A stretch of 63,572 nucleotides of DNA, taken from NCBI GenBank assembly GCA_003135895.1, contig PNBE01000158.1, positions 1 to 63,572 of the forward strand. Reading direction: 5' to 3'. A program made the translations under genes and the position numbers. Below are positions 1-7,821 of this stretch, piece after piece. Below the pieces are notes generated by a model. That model had not been told where the DNA came from and searched no databases. It saw only the letters and a list, made by a program, of their open reading frames with translations. Every line of letters starts with the position of its first letter. The first letter of the stretch is position 1. Origin of the DNA: Candidatus Dormiibacterota bacterium (GTDB lineage Bacteria > Chloroflexota > Dormibacteria > Aeolococcales > Aeolococcaceae).

Positions 1-1155
1 CCGGGCGTCACCGACGTCACTAGCAACGTTGCGGTACGCCTGCTCATCCTGGTTGACGACCAGCCCATCACCCGTGGTGTGGAGCGTGAGCACCGGGCGG
101 TCGAGGTCGCCGTTGTAGACGATGTATTTCGTCAGGTATTTGACCGCCGCGTGATCGACGGCGATTGGCGCTGACGCCTGGAGCGTCGCGAGGTCAGCGC
201 TCAGGCTGAGACCGGCTGCCGAGTACAGCGCCTGCACTTCGGCGTAGTCAGAGGACTGTGCGAGCTGCGATGTGAAATTGACTCCGTTCGTCCAGGACAC
301 GTTGCCGCCGGCTCGAGCCTCGAGCTCGGCCCGCAGCGCGAAGGCAAAGGGTCCGTCGACCTGGGTCTCCCACAGGAACTGATTCGCCTCCTGGGTGACG
401 TAGTCGGTCGGTGCCGGCTCGGCGCTTGCCGGGTCAAACCAGCCGGGGATGTCGCCAAGTGCGCTGGCAAGAGCAATCCGAGCTCTTCCCGGCGGGGTCG
501 CCTGGGCGGTGGCGAACAACGTCTCAGCGATGCCGAGGTTGGTTGTGGGGGCTGTGATGTTGACCACCTGCAGCCCCGAGGTGGGTCCGAGGAGCTGCTG
601 AACCGCCACTGCCGAATCGAGCGCGACGTTCCAGGTGCCCACGCCGCCCGCGAGGACGCCGCACATCGGAAGGGCCGCCGTGAAGCGGTCCGGGGCGACC
701 TGAAGCAGCGCCGCCGTGATCATCCCGCCGAGCGAGTGCCCCCACGCGATTGTCCGGCTCGGCCTGCCGACGCGCCGAGAGAATGTGTTCAGGGTCGAGA
801 GCTGATCGGGGATCGCCTGCTGGAGCGCCCAGCCCGTCGTCGCGTATGACGAGCCTGCGAGCGCGTAGCCGTGGGTCAGCAGCCACTGACCCGTGAGGGG
901 ATCGCCGACGTCCGTCGCTGGATTTGGGCTCCCCGGGGTGACGTATCCATGGCTGTAGAGGACGAGAGTGCCGTTCCAGTGGGCGGGGACCTCAATCAGG
1001 TAGGTCGCTCCGTCGCGGAGAGTACCCGTGATAGTGCGTGCTGCTCCGGAGGCCAGCGCGGTCGTGGGTCCCGCGCCAAAGGCCGCGGTTCCGGCACCGA
1101 GAGCTGCGGCGCAGACGGCTGCCAGACGACGTCTTGTTATTTGCTTGCGATGCAT
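1..1155 (-). CDS. secreted alpha/beta hydrolase, 3' end outside window
   Basis: This minus-strand frame is open from an ATG at 1155 down to base 1, giving 385 codons with no stop, so the C-terminus lies outside the window. The N-terminus (RKQITRRRLAAV, then an alanine-rich stretch ending near residue 36) looks like an export signal, possibly twin-arginine. The mature part has a nucleophile elbow WGHSLGG at about residues 138-144 (serine nucleophile) and an acid-loop-like TTGDGLV near the cut end; the catalytic histidine would lie beyond the edge. Acyl-ester hydrolysis outside the membrane is the family-level inference; the substrate is unknown. The 337 bases upstream separate it from the metallo-beta-lactamase-fold gene. 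Confidence 0.85.
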   Translation of the reverse strand, partial: MHRKQITRRRLAAVCAAALGAGTAAFGAGPTTALASGAARTITGTLRDGATYLIEVPAHWNGTLVLYSHGYVTPGSPNPATDVGDPLTGQWLLTHGYALAGSSYATTGWALQQAIPDQLSTLNTFSRRVGRPSRTIAWGHSLGGMITAALLQVAPDRFTAALPMCGVLAGGVGTWNVALDSAVAVQQLLGPTSGLQVVNITAPTTNLGIAETLFATAQATPPGRARIALASALGDIPGWFDPASAEPAPTDYVTQEANQFLWETQVDGPFAFALRAELEARAGGNVSWTNGVNFTSQLAQSSDYAEVQALYSAAGLSLSADLATLQASAPIAVDHAAVKYLTKYIVYNGDLDRPVLTLHTTGDGLVVNQDEQAYRNVASDVGDAR

Positions 1156-1492
1156 GGCCAACCTCCGCCAGTGGCTCCGACGACCGTCAGAGTACGGACG
1201 CTACTCCGCAGGGCCGGAGGCGGTCAAGCGGGGCCGCGGGCTGACTCGTGGGCTCGGGCACAGCGTCGTCATGCGTTCTTACTCGGGACGACTCGATACA
1301 TCGAGGGGCACCACGACGTGCGCCAGTCGCGCGCTCGAGGGCACGCTCAAGGAGTTCTTTCCAGTTGAGGGGACCCGAGCCGAGTTGCGGCGGGGCAGGA
1401 GGCACTCGCCGCTGGCTGCAGGGCGACGGTGCCGCGCGGGTATCCCTGGATCGCGTCGGTCGATAGCGCACGCGGGGCGTTGCGGCGTCGGG
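1156..1492. other. intergenic stretch, nothing recognised
   Basis: This stretch separates two minus-strand genes and should hold the promoter of the secreted hydrolase. I see no recognisable gene, hairpin with a T-run, or repeat in it. The frames that are open here have the arginine-rich composition of random high-GC translation. Confidence 0.5.
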
Positions 1493-2305
1493 TCAGACGG
1501 CCGCCACCGCCGGCTCGAAGCTGGCCAGCATCGCCTGCAGCGCCTGCTGATCGGGACCGACGAATGGGTCTGCGCCGGGTGCAAGCGCCAGCATGTCGAA
1601 GAGCCGTGCTCCCATCTGGGTTACGGGTGGCAAGTGCGTGCTCAGCATGACCTCGGCGTCGATGGCCTGCATCGCCTGGACCGTCTGCAGATAGCGGCTG
1701 GTATCGACGCTGTGCACCCAGGGGCTGTCGATGGTCGCCCACAAGAGCTGCCCGGCAAGGAGGTCGGCAGCCGGTATTTCAGCGGCGTCGCCGGCGCCTG
1801 CAAACTCGGCAGTCGCCAATGGCGCACCAAAGCAGTCGGAGCTGAAGCACACACGCGAGTGGTCGTCGTAGAACCCCACAGTCGCCGGGTTGTCGAACAG
1901 CGGGGGGCGAAATGCGTGCAGGGTGCGATCACCGACGTCGAGTTTCTGGCCGGGGTTCAGCAGGTAGACGCGATCGAGTGGCAACGGCCTCTCAGTGGAC
2001 ATCAAGCCGGCGCCCAGGAATGTTGTGATGAGACGAGCGTGCGGCGCTGCTTCGAGGAGCGCGAACAGACCACCGGTGTGATCGCGGTCGGGATGGGTGA
2101 GCCAGATCCATCGGACCTCCGCGGGATCCATCACCGTGCTCAAAGTCTGCACGAAGTCACGGTCCGGCAAACCGAGTCCGGTGTCGACCACGACTGGCTC
2201 GCGCGCGTGGAGCACGAAGGCGTTGACTGGAAGGAACCCGATTCCGGGCACCTCGAGCTGGTCATTGAGGACCGTCACCTGGTCGTTGGTTCGATACGTC
2301 TGCAT
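1493..2305 (-). CDS. metallo-beta-lactamase-fold protein
   Basis: A 270-residue protein of the metallo-beta-lactamase fold. The metal motif is THPDRDHTGG near residue 80, an HxDxDH variant of the usual HxHxDH that resembles flavodiiron-type domains, where the second position is also acidic. Further ligand candidates are the Asp in SSDCFG and the His in STHLPP. No flavodoxin domain follows, so it is a stand-alone domain. I chose the ATG at 2305 because AGGAAGA lies upstream; the frame stays open beyond it but that part overlaps the preceding gene. It lies 28 bases after the MDMPI-type gene and probably shares its TetR-controlled transcript. An oxygen/NO-related or hydrolytic role is only inferred. 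Confidence 0.8.
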   Translation of the reverse strand: MQTYRTNDQVTVLNDQLEVPGIGFLPVNAFVLHAREPVVVDTGLGLPDRDFVQTLSTVMDPAEVRWIWLTHPDRDHTGGLFALLEAAPHARLITTFLGAGLMSTERPLPLDRVYLLNPGQKLDVGDRTLHAFRPPLFDNPATVGFYDDHSRVCFSSDCFGAPLATAEFAGAGDAAEIPAADLLAGQLLWATIDSPWVHSVDTSRYLQTVQAMQAIDAEVMLSTHLPPVTQMGARLFDMLALAPGADPFVGPDQQALQAMLASFEPAVAAV

Positions 2306-2333
2306 CTCTTGTCTTCCTGTGAGTCGATGACGG

Positions 2334-3089
2334 TTAGAACGGAACACTGGTGGTGAGGAGTCCGGCGCCGGGTGCGCGACCGGAGAGAATGCGGCAGAAG
2401 TCGACGGCATCGAGGTGAAGGTCGGCACCTCCCGTTCCCGTGCTGAAACGATCACCGGCAGGCCCGTCGAGAGTGAGCGTGAACGGCTGCCCGTGTCGAC
2501 GCGCCCAGTCGGTAACAACGCCGGCGACAATGCGCCCGTCGTGATCCGCGGACAGCTCCATATCGTGCCCGATGGCGCGGCAGATGTCGACACGATGGAT
2601 CCACGGATCGCGCGTCAGGATGACATCAAAGAGATACCCGAATGTCCACGCGTCTTCGCCGGGGAGCCCGGACGGATACGGTGCGTCACGCTGCTCAGCA
2701 GTCGTCGCGATGCGCGCCGCCAGCGCGCGCGGAGCCGCGTCATGCAGCGCCGCACCCAATGCGTCCGAGGACAGCGTGGCATGCTCGCGCACCTGGAGCG
2801 CGGTCATCGCATTGATGCGCAGGATCCCGGTTTGCTCGGCGACGCCGGCCGCGATCTTGACCTGTCGCATTCGCTCGGAGCCGTCCGCTTGAAGCTCGAG
2901 CATGCCGAGGATGTGCCCGAGCATGTCCCTGACGGTCCAATCCGGACAGTCGGTCGGCAGCAGCCACTCTTGCTCCTGGAGACCGTCGGCGACAGCGAGC
3001 AACCGCTCGCTTTCCACGGTCGCGAGGCGCATCGCCTGATCATGGTCGATGGCGGGGATCGATTCCGAAGCGGTGCTGCGAGCGATCAT
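2334..3089 (-). CDS. maleylpyruvate isomerase family (MDMPI/DinB) protein
   Basis: A 251-residue protein with the DinB-like four-helix fold of mycothiol-dependent maleylpyruvate isomerases. Diagnostic segments are the CPDWTVRDMLGHILG helix near residues 48-62, which carries one metal-ligand histidine, and DPWIHRVDICRAIG near residue 160, which carries further ligands. The family performs thiol-dependent isomerisation or conjugation, and many members have unknown substrates. Its ATG overlaps the stop of the upstream TetR gene (ATGA), so the two are translationally coupled, and the metallo-beta-lactamase-fold gene follows. The trio suggests a TetR-controlled response to a small toxic or xenobiotic compound; that is inference. 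Confidence 0.8.
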   Translation of the reverse strand: MIARSTASESIPAIDHDQAMRLATVESERLLAVADGLQEQEWLLPTDCPDWTVRDMLGHILGMLELQADGSERMRQVKIAAGVAEQTGILRINAMTALQVREHATLSSDALGAALHDAAPRALAARIATTAEQRDAPYPSGLPGEDAWTFGYLFDVILTRDPWIHRVDICRAIGHDMELSADHDGRIVAGVVTDWARRHGQPFTLTLDGPAGDRFSTGTGGADLHLDAVDFCRILSGRAPGAGLLTTSVPF

Positions 3090-3682
3090 GCTTTCCTCTT
3101 CCTTGCTGGGGCGTAGTGCGCGAGAAACATCTCGGTGGCCTCGTCCGCGAGGCGCACCCAGCGATCACCGCCAGGGTCGTTGGACGTCTGCTGTGCCGCG
3201 AGACCTGAGTTGATGGCCGTCCACATGTCGATGGCACGAGCGTCGCTGATGCCACAGGCGCGTATGGCGTCTGCGGCACTCTCGAGCGCGTCCATCGCGG
3301 GCGCGTAGGCTTCCGGGCTGGGCTCGAATCCAGGAATCGTCCGCTGGAAGAGCAACTGAAAACGGCCAGGTTCTTCGACGCAAAATACGAGGAAGATCCG
3401 GGCGCGCTCCCGCAGTGCTTTGATCGGATCACGCACACTGGCCATGCCACTGACCCGGCGCAGCAATTCGCGATTGGACTCAGCGAACATTGCGTCGTAG
3501 ATAGCGAACTTGGACGGGAAGTACGCGTACAGGGACTGCGCGCGCATCCCGACTCGCGCGCCGAGATCCCTCATGGCCAGGGAGCCGAGCCCATTGGCGC
3601 GCACCAGATCCCACGCCGCGTCGAGGATTTCTCTACGAGTTGCTGCGTACCGCTCCGTACGGCGGTCTCTGGGCGCGGGCAT
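3086..3682 (-). CDS. TetR/AcrR family transcriptional regulator
   Basis: A TetR repressor of 198 residues from the ATG at 3682, or 201 from an in-frame GTG at 3691. The N-terminal helix-turn-helix includes GLGSLAMRDLGARVGMRAQS and LYAYFPSKFAIYDAMF at residues 28-65, and the rest is a ligand-binding domain of the usual length. I prefer the ATG because a perfect inverted repeat (3685-3716) covers the GTG and is better explained as an operator just ahead of the gene. It is first in a unit with the MDMPI-type and metallo-beta-lactamase-fold genes, and autorepression of that unit is the natural reading. Confidence 0.88.
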   Translation of the reverse strand: MPAPRDRRTERYAATRREILDAAWDLVRANGLGSLAMRDLGARVGMRAQSLYAYFPSKFAIYDAMFAESNRELLRRVSGMASVRDPIKALRERARIFLVFCVEEPGRFQLLFQRTIPGFEPSPEAYAPAMDALESAADAIRACGISDARAIDMWTAINSGLAAQQTSNDPGGDRWVRLADEATEMFLAHYAPARKRKA

Positions 3683-3684
3683 GG

Positions 3685-3716
3685 CTGACACTGTCAGTTA
3701 TTCTGAACAGTGTCAG
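3685..3716 (-). promoter_or_regulatory. TetR operator (10-base inverted repeat)
   Basis: CTGACACTGT at 3685-3694 and ACAGTGTCAG at 3707-3716 are perfect reverse complements separated by 12 bases. The left arm is itself nearly palindromic when extended (CTGACA-C-TGTCAG). The site lies directly upstream of the TetR ATG and covers the alternative GTG start, the usual place for autoregulation. Confidence 0.75.
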
Positions 3717-3985
3717 TCTCTGGTGTCAAGCCATGCGTCGGGGCGGTCGACGGCATCATCGGCAGTCCCTACGAAGACGCGGACAGCACCGCCTACCTGG
3801 CCATGTGCCGGCAGCCGATCACGGTCCTCGAAGGGGATTCAGCGGTACTCGCGTCGTCCCTCCGGAGGGCGCGCGATCGGCTCAATCTCGTCGGCGTTGG
3901 CGTGTACGGCGCCGGAAGCGTCGTCGACAAGGCGCTGAAGAGCGCCCGGCTGCATCGCCAGCGTCGCAGCCGGGCCAACGTTTGG
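3717..3985. other. gap upstream of tetR and downstream of DUF2182
   Basis: A plus-strand frame is open here with coding-like codon use (it includes VGAVDGIIGSPYEDADSTAYL), but it has only a GTG at 3710 inside the TetR operator as a start and runs on antisense through the DUF2182 gene. I do not recognise the translation. It may be a decayed gene piece or chance. Confidence 0.3.
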
Positions 3986-4840
3986 CTAGGGGGTCATCCC
4001 CATGGCGCTCGTCCCGCTGCCTGCGCTTCCAGGCACCACAAGGCCGGGGACCGCGTGCGGGGCTACCACCACCATGACCGCGAGCACCAACAGGATCGCG
4101 GTCGTCGTCCACACCACCGACCGCCGCCAGGGAATGGTCTTTTCAGCTGCAATCAGAGCGGCGACCACCGCCATCCAGACCAGGCTCATCACGCCGAGTG
4201 CGAAGAGAGCAGCCATGAGGGCCCAGCAACACCCGACGCACCATGCCGCGTGCCTGGATCCCATCTGCACCGCGCCGGCGGACCCATCGCGCCAGCTGCC
4301 GAGCAGGAACCCCAGAGGGCTCCGGCATTTCGCCAGGCAGGCGTTCTTCAGCGGTGTCAGTTCGTAGACAGCTGCCACGGCAAGGACGGCGGCTGCGACC
4401 CAACGCCCGCCTGCGTCCCACGACAGCTGCGCTCCAAACCAGACCTTTCCCAGCTCGAAGAGACCGTACGACAGCACTCCAACCGCGGACCAGACCACCA
4501 GGTACGCGGCGGCAAAGAGGAGCGGGCGCACCGGGCTGCGCTGACGCGTCATCCGCGAGTACAGCGCAACCGTGGGTGCCACCGACGGGAACATCATCGC
4601 CGCCATCATCACCAGCCAGACGCCGACGAACCATCCGAGTGGGCCCAGGTCGGTGCCCGGACCAGCATCCATGCCGGCCATCTGGCTGGCCGTGGCCCAC
4701 CAGGCGAGACCTGCGAGCACCAACAGGAGCGTGATCAGACCGAGCCGCGCCCGCACTGCTGCGAAGACTTCCGCGAAGCCCTCCCGGCTACCGGAATTCT
4801 CGGCGAGTGGAGCAGAGCCGACTGTGTCTAGGCCGACCAC
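3986..4840 (-). CDS. DUF2182 integral membrane protein
   Basis: A membrane protein of about 284 residues belonging to DUF2182 (predicted metal-binding integral membrane proteins). Several hydrophobic spans are visible, along with the family segments MAGMDAGPGTDLG, WLVMMAAMMFPSVAP and a methionine-rich start of the core domain. Two cysteine pairs stand out: CLAKC, preceding a PLGF segment, and CVGCCW. The start is uncertain: the GTG at 4840 overlaps the end of the DUF1326 gene, and a second GTG lies about 28 codons further in. It is coupled to the upstream DUF1326 gene. The biochemical role is unknown; metal handling or thiol/redox chemistry is a guess from the cysteines. Confidence 0.82.
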   Translation of the reverse strand: MVGLDTVGSAPLAENSGSREGFAEVFAAVRARLGLITLLLVLAGLAWWATASQMAGMDAGPGTDLGPLGWFVGVWLVMMAAMMFPSVAPTVALYSRMTRQRSPVRPLLFAAAYLVVWSAVGVLSYGLFELGKVWFGAQLSWDAGGRWVAAAVLAVAAVYELTPLKNACLAKCRSPLGFLLGSWRDGSAGAVQMGSRHAAWCVGCCWALMAALFALGVMSLVWMAVVAALIAAEKTIPWRRSVVWTTTAILLVLAVMVVVAPHAVPGLVVPGSAGSGTSAMGMTP

Positions 4841-5430
4841 GAGAACTGCGCCGTGGAGAAGGCCGCCTTGCCCTCGTATGCGATCCCGAACCCGTTGATG
4901 TTCGACCGCGTCGCCCGAGCGACATTCAGCTCTGAGCCGGCGGGATGGAAGATGCCGGTGAGCTTCGCCGGCTGGCCTGTTTCCACTCCGAAGGGCACGA
5001 TGTCCTCGATCTCGAAGTCCACGGCATCGCCGATCCGAACCGAATGGCGCAGTCCGTCCTCGCGGACCTCGATCGGGGCTCGCTGGACGCCGAGATTCTC
5101 CGAAACCAGAGGACCCAATGAGGCCATCGGTCCGCCGAGCGCCCCGGAGAACACGCTGCCGAGCTTCTGAGCCTGCTCGTCGGAGGCGGCCGCGTCGATG
5201 AACACCCCCATTCGCCAGTTGCCGTCGGTCATCACCTTGGGTGTATCGACGATGGCAGCAACCGTCAGTCCGCTCACGTCCGTGCCCTCGACGTCCCCGT
5301 CGTGCACGTTGAAGACGAGGGTGACCTTGCAGCGATCGAGCGTGGCCCCGAACGACAGCGACGCGGTGCACGGGCAAACCACACTGCACGAGCAGGTCTC
5401 GAAGTAGGACCCGGTAAGTTTCCAGGACAC
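4828..5430 (-). CDS. DUF1326 family protein
   Basis: A 200-residue DUF1326 protein beginning SWKLTGSYFETCSCSVVCPC, where the N-terminal CxCxxxCPC cysteine cluster is the family hallmark. The GTG at 5430 is chosen because GGAGG sits six bases upstream. No signal peptide or membrane span is visible, so it is probably cytoplasmic. It overlaps the DUF2182 gene by 13 bases, the arrangement expected for subunits or steps of one process. The function of the pair is not established; the cysteine clusters in both suggest metal or redox cofactor chemistry. Confidence 0.85.
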   Translation of the reverse strand: MSWKLTGSYFETCSCSVVCPCTASLSFGATLDRCKVTLVFNVHDGDVEGTDVSGLTVAAIVDTPKVMTDGNWRMGVFIDAAASDEQAQKLGSVFSGALGGPMASLGPLVSENLGVQRAPIEVREDGLRHSVRIGDAVDFEIEDIVPFGVETGQPAKLTGIFHPAGSELNVARATRSNINGFGIAYEGKAAFSTAQFSWSA

Positions 5431-5858
5431 TCCAATCCTCCAAGGCTCGGTTGGGTGCGCGTCGAGCGCAGGCCTCGGTGATTCTAGCGCGGCGATCCAT
5501 GCCACTTCAGAGAGCTCCTCGCCATGACCGATCCAGACGGTCGAGCCCGATTGATCGCTCAGGATCTACAACGCCTGGAAACGCAACCGGACGAGACCCG
5601 GGGTGCCGTGGTCTCCCTGCGGCGCCTCCTCCAGCCCGGCCCGGCCTTTACGACAACGAGCTCTTTACTGAGGAGCGTCGCCGACCCGCCGTCTCGAGGA
5701 GCCGTCGCGCCCCAGACAGCGGCCGAGAGGACCTAGCGCCGGCGTCACTTGGGGTCGCTGTAACATATCGCCCTCTAGAACGACCGCTTAAAGTAATAGC
5801 TAGTGTCCCCAGCTGAGAGGCGAGACATCTCTAGAACCCGTCGCACCGCGGCTCAGCC
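5431..5858. other. 428-base divergent intergenic region
   Basis: This lies between the divergent DUF1326 and aldo/keto reductase genes. A weak plus-strand ORF (5524-5736, 70 codons, starting MTDPDGRARLIAQDLQRLE) has no clear ribosome site and no recognised homology. Closer to the reductase an A/T-richer tract (about 5785-5805, containing TAATAGCTAG) and two copies of CTCTAGAAC may belong to its promoter. Confidence 0.35.
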
Positions 5859-6833
5859 ATGAAGACGCGCTCACTCGGCAACGGACTCGTCGTCTCCGCC
5901 GAGGGTCTCGGCTGTATGGGCATGTCGGACGCATATGGCGCCGCCGACCCCGTTGAGGCGGTGGCAACCATCCATCACGCCCTCGACCTCGGGGTGACCT
6001 TCCTGGACACCGCCGACGTTTACGGACCGTGGACCAATGAGCGCCTGGTAGGCCGAGCCATCGCCGGCCGGCGCGACGACGTGGTGCTTGCCACCAAATT
6101 TGGCAACGTTCGCAATGACAAGGGTCAGTTCGTCGGCGTGCGAGGCGACCCCGACTACGTTCGCGAATGCTGTGACGCATCGCTGCGACGGCTCGGTGTC
6201 GACGTCATCGACCTCTACTACCAGCATCGCGTTGACAAGCAGGTCCCGATCGAGGAAACGGTCGGCGCAATGGCAGAACTGGTAACCCAGGGAAAAGTGC
6301 GGCATCTCGGCCTCTCAGAGGCGTCCCCACGGACGCTTCGACGAGCCCAGTCGGTGCATCCGATCTCGGCGCTCCAGACGGAATACTCGCTGTGGACACG
6401 CGACCCGGAATCCGCCATCCTCCCCACCTGCCGCGAACTTGGCATCGGGTTCGTCGCATACAGCCCGCTAGGCCGAGGTTTTCTCACCGGCCGGTTTCGG
6501 GACTCGGACTTCGCAGCCGATGACGGGCGCAACGACTTTCCGCGAATGCAGGGCGAGAACTTCACGCACAACCTGCGCATCGTCGATGCGATCGAAAAGG
6601 TCGCTGGTCGCAACGGAGTTACCGCGGGGCAGGTTGCGCTCGCCTGGCTCCTTCATCAAGGCGACGACATCGTGCCCATCCCGGGTACGAAGCGCGTCGC
6701 ATACGTGGACGAAAACGTCGCTGCTCTCGACCTCCCGCTCAGCGACGATGACATCACTGAGCTCGACCTGGCGATCCCGCTCGGCGCTGCCCGGGGTGAC
6801 CGCTCCAAGAGAATGGCGTCCATCGACACGTGA
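5859..6833 (+). CDS. aldo/keto reductase
   Basis: A complete 324-residue aldo/keto reductase of the (alpha/beta)8 barrel superfamily, NADP-dependent by family. The catalytic tetrad is visible: Asp and Tyr in [14 protein letters not shown], Lys in LATKFGN, and His in YYQHRVD. The C-terminal cofactor segment [16 protein letters not shown] is also present. It reduces aldehydes or ketones, and the sequence does not reveal which. A TTG-started 2-hydroxyacid dehydrogenase follows after 18 bases and an MFS exporter after that, so it probably leads a plus-strand operon. Confidence 0.92.
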   Translation: MKTRSLGNGLVVSAEGLGCMGMSDAYGAADPVEAVATIHHALDLGVTFLDTADVYGPWTNERLVGRAIAGRRDDVVLATKFGNVRNDKGQFVGVRGDPDYVRECCDASLRRLGVDVIDLYYQHRVDKQVPIEETVGAMAELVTQGKVRHLGLSEASPRTLRRAQSVHPISALQTEYSLWTRDPESAILPTCRELGIGFVAYSPLGRGFLTGRFRDSDFAADDGRNDFPRMQGENFTHNLRIVDAIEKVAGRNGVTAGQVALAWLLHQGDDIVPIPGTKRVAYVDENVAALDLPLSDDDITELDLAIPLGAARGDRSKRMASIDT

Positions 6834-6851
6834 CCGCGACAGACCGATGAG

Positions 6852-7811
6852 TTGAAGCTCGCGCTGCCCTCTCGGTTTCGCGACCACCTCGGATCGCTGC
6901 CATCTCATGCCAACGTCTCGTGGTTCAGCAACGTTGAGCAGTGCCTGGACGCGGTGGTTGATGCAGACGTCCTGTGGGTTGGGATGGGAACGCCTTCGAG
7001 AATGACTCCCGTGGAAATCACGCGAGCCGTTCAAGCCGGCCCTCGTTTGCAATGGATCCATACGCATGGCGCGGGGACGGAACACCATCCACTCGCACTC
7101 TATCGTCAGCGCGGGCTGCTCTTCACCAACGGCTCGGGCGTCAGCGCGATCCCCATCGCCGAACACGTGCTGATGATGATGCTCGCCGCCGCCAAAGGAC
7201 TTCCACTGCTGGTTCGAGCGCAAGAACGATCGCAATGGCTTTCCCAGCGAGTCACGTCCGCCGAACTCTTCAACACCCACGCTCTCATCCTCGGCTACGG
7301 CGCGCTCGGCAGAGCAATTGGCGACCGACTTGGATCGTTTGGCGTTCGCGTCACCGGCGTCCGTCGACGGCCCAACGGCGAACCGGGAGTTCTCGGCCTC
7401 GACGAATGGCGGTCACAGCTGCCGGAATTCGATTGGGTGATCGTCGCCGTGATCCTGACACGGGAGACGCAGCATCTGATCGGCGCATCTGAGCTCGCTT
7501 CGATGCGTTCGAGCGCGTGGCTGGTCAACATCTCGCGAGGTGGAGTCGTCGATCAAGGGGCGCTCCTGGTCTCGTTGCAACGTGGCGTCATCGGAGGCGC
7601 ATGCCTCGACGTCACAGACCCCGAGCCGCTTCCCGTGGACAGTGGCCTCTGGACCCTTTCCAATGTGATCCTCACGCCGCACTCGTCGTGGTCCTCGACG
7701 CACTTCGACAACCGATCAGCTTTGCTGTTTCTCGAATTGCTCGAGCAATTCGAGAACGGTGGACCAGTGCAGAACAGCGTGGATCTTGAAGTCGGCCATC
7801 GAGTCACATAG
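6852..7811 (+). CDS. D-isomer-specific 2-hydroxyacid dehydrogenase
   Basis: A 319-residue NAD-dependent D-2-hydroxyacid dehydrogenase. The Rossmann glycine motif is LGYGALGRAIG near residue 146. The catalytic Arg lies in NISRGGVVD, the Glu in DVTDPEPLP and the His in LTPHSSW. The start is a TTG at 6852, because an ATG five bases upstream runs straight into a stop. It reversibly reduces a 2-keto acid to a D-2-hydroxy acid; a glyoxylate/hydroxypyruvate-like substrate would suit this neighbourhood but is inferred. A perfect 24-base palindrome lies inside its 3' end. The MFS gene starts 10 bases after the stop. Confidence 0.9.
   Translation: MKLALPSRFRDHLGSLPSHANVSWFSNVEQCLDAVVDADVLWVGMGTPSRMTPVEITRAVQAGPRLQWIHTHGAGTEHHPLALYRQRGLLFTNGSGVSAIPIAEHVLMMMLAAAKGLPLLVRAQERSQWLSQRVTSAELFNTHALILGYGALGRAIGDRLGSFGVRVTGVRRRPNGEPGVLGLDEWRSQLPEFDWVIVAVILTRETQHLIGASELASMRSSAWLVNISRGGVVDQGALLVSLQRGVIGGACLDVTDPEPLPVDSGLWTLSNVILTPHSSWSSTHFDNRSALLFLELLEQFENGGPVQNSVDLEVGHRVT
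7731..7754. repeat. 24-base perfect palindrome inside a CDS
   Basis: Bases 7731-7754 equal their own reverse complement, with half-site CTCGAATTGCTC. The codons read LELLEQFE in the dehydrogenase. The site is about 70 bases upstream of the MFS start, so it could act as an internal operator or a hairpin for the downstream gene. Confidence 0.6.
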
Positions 7812-7821
7812 CGACGGGTCG

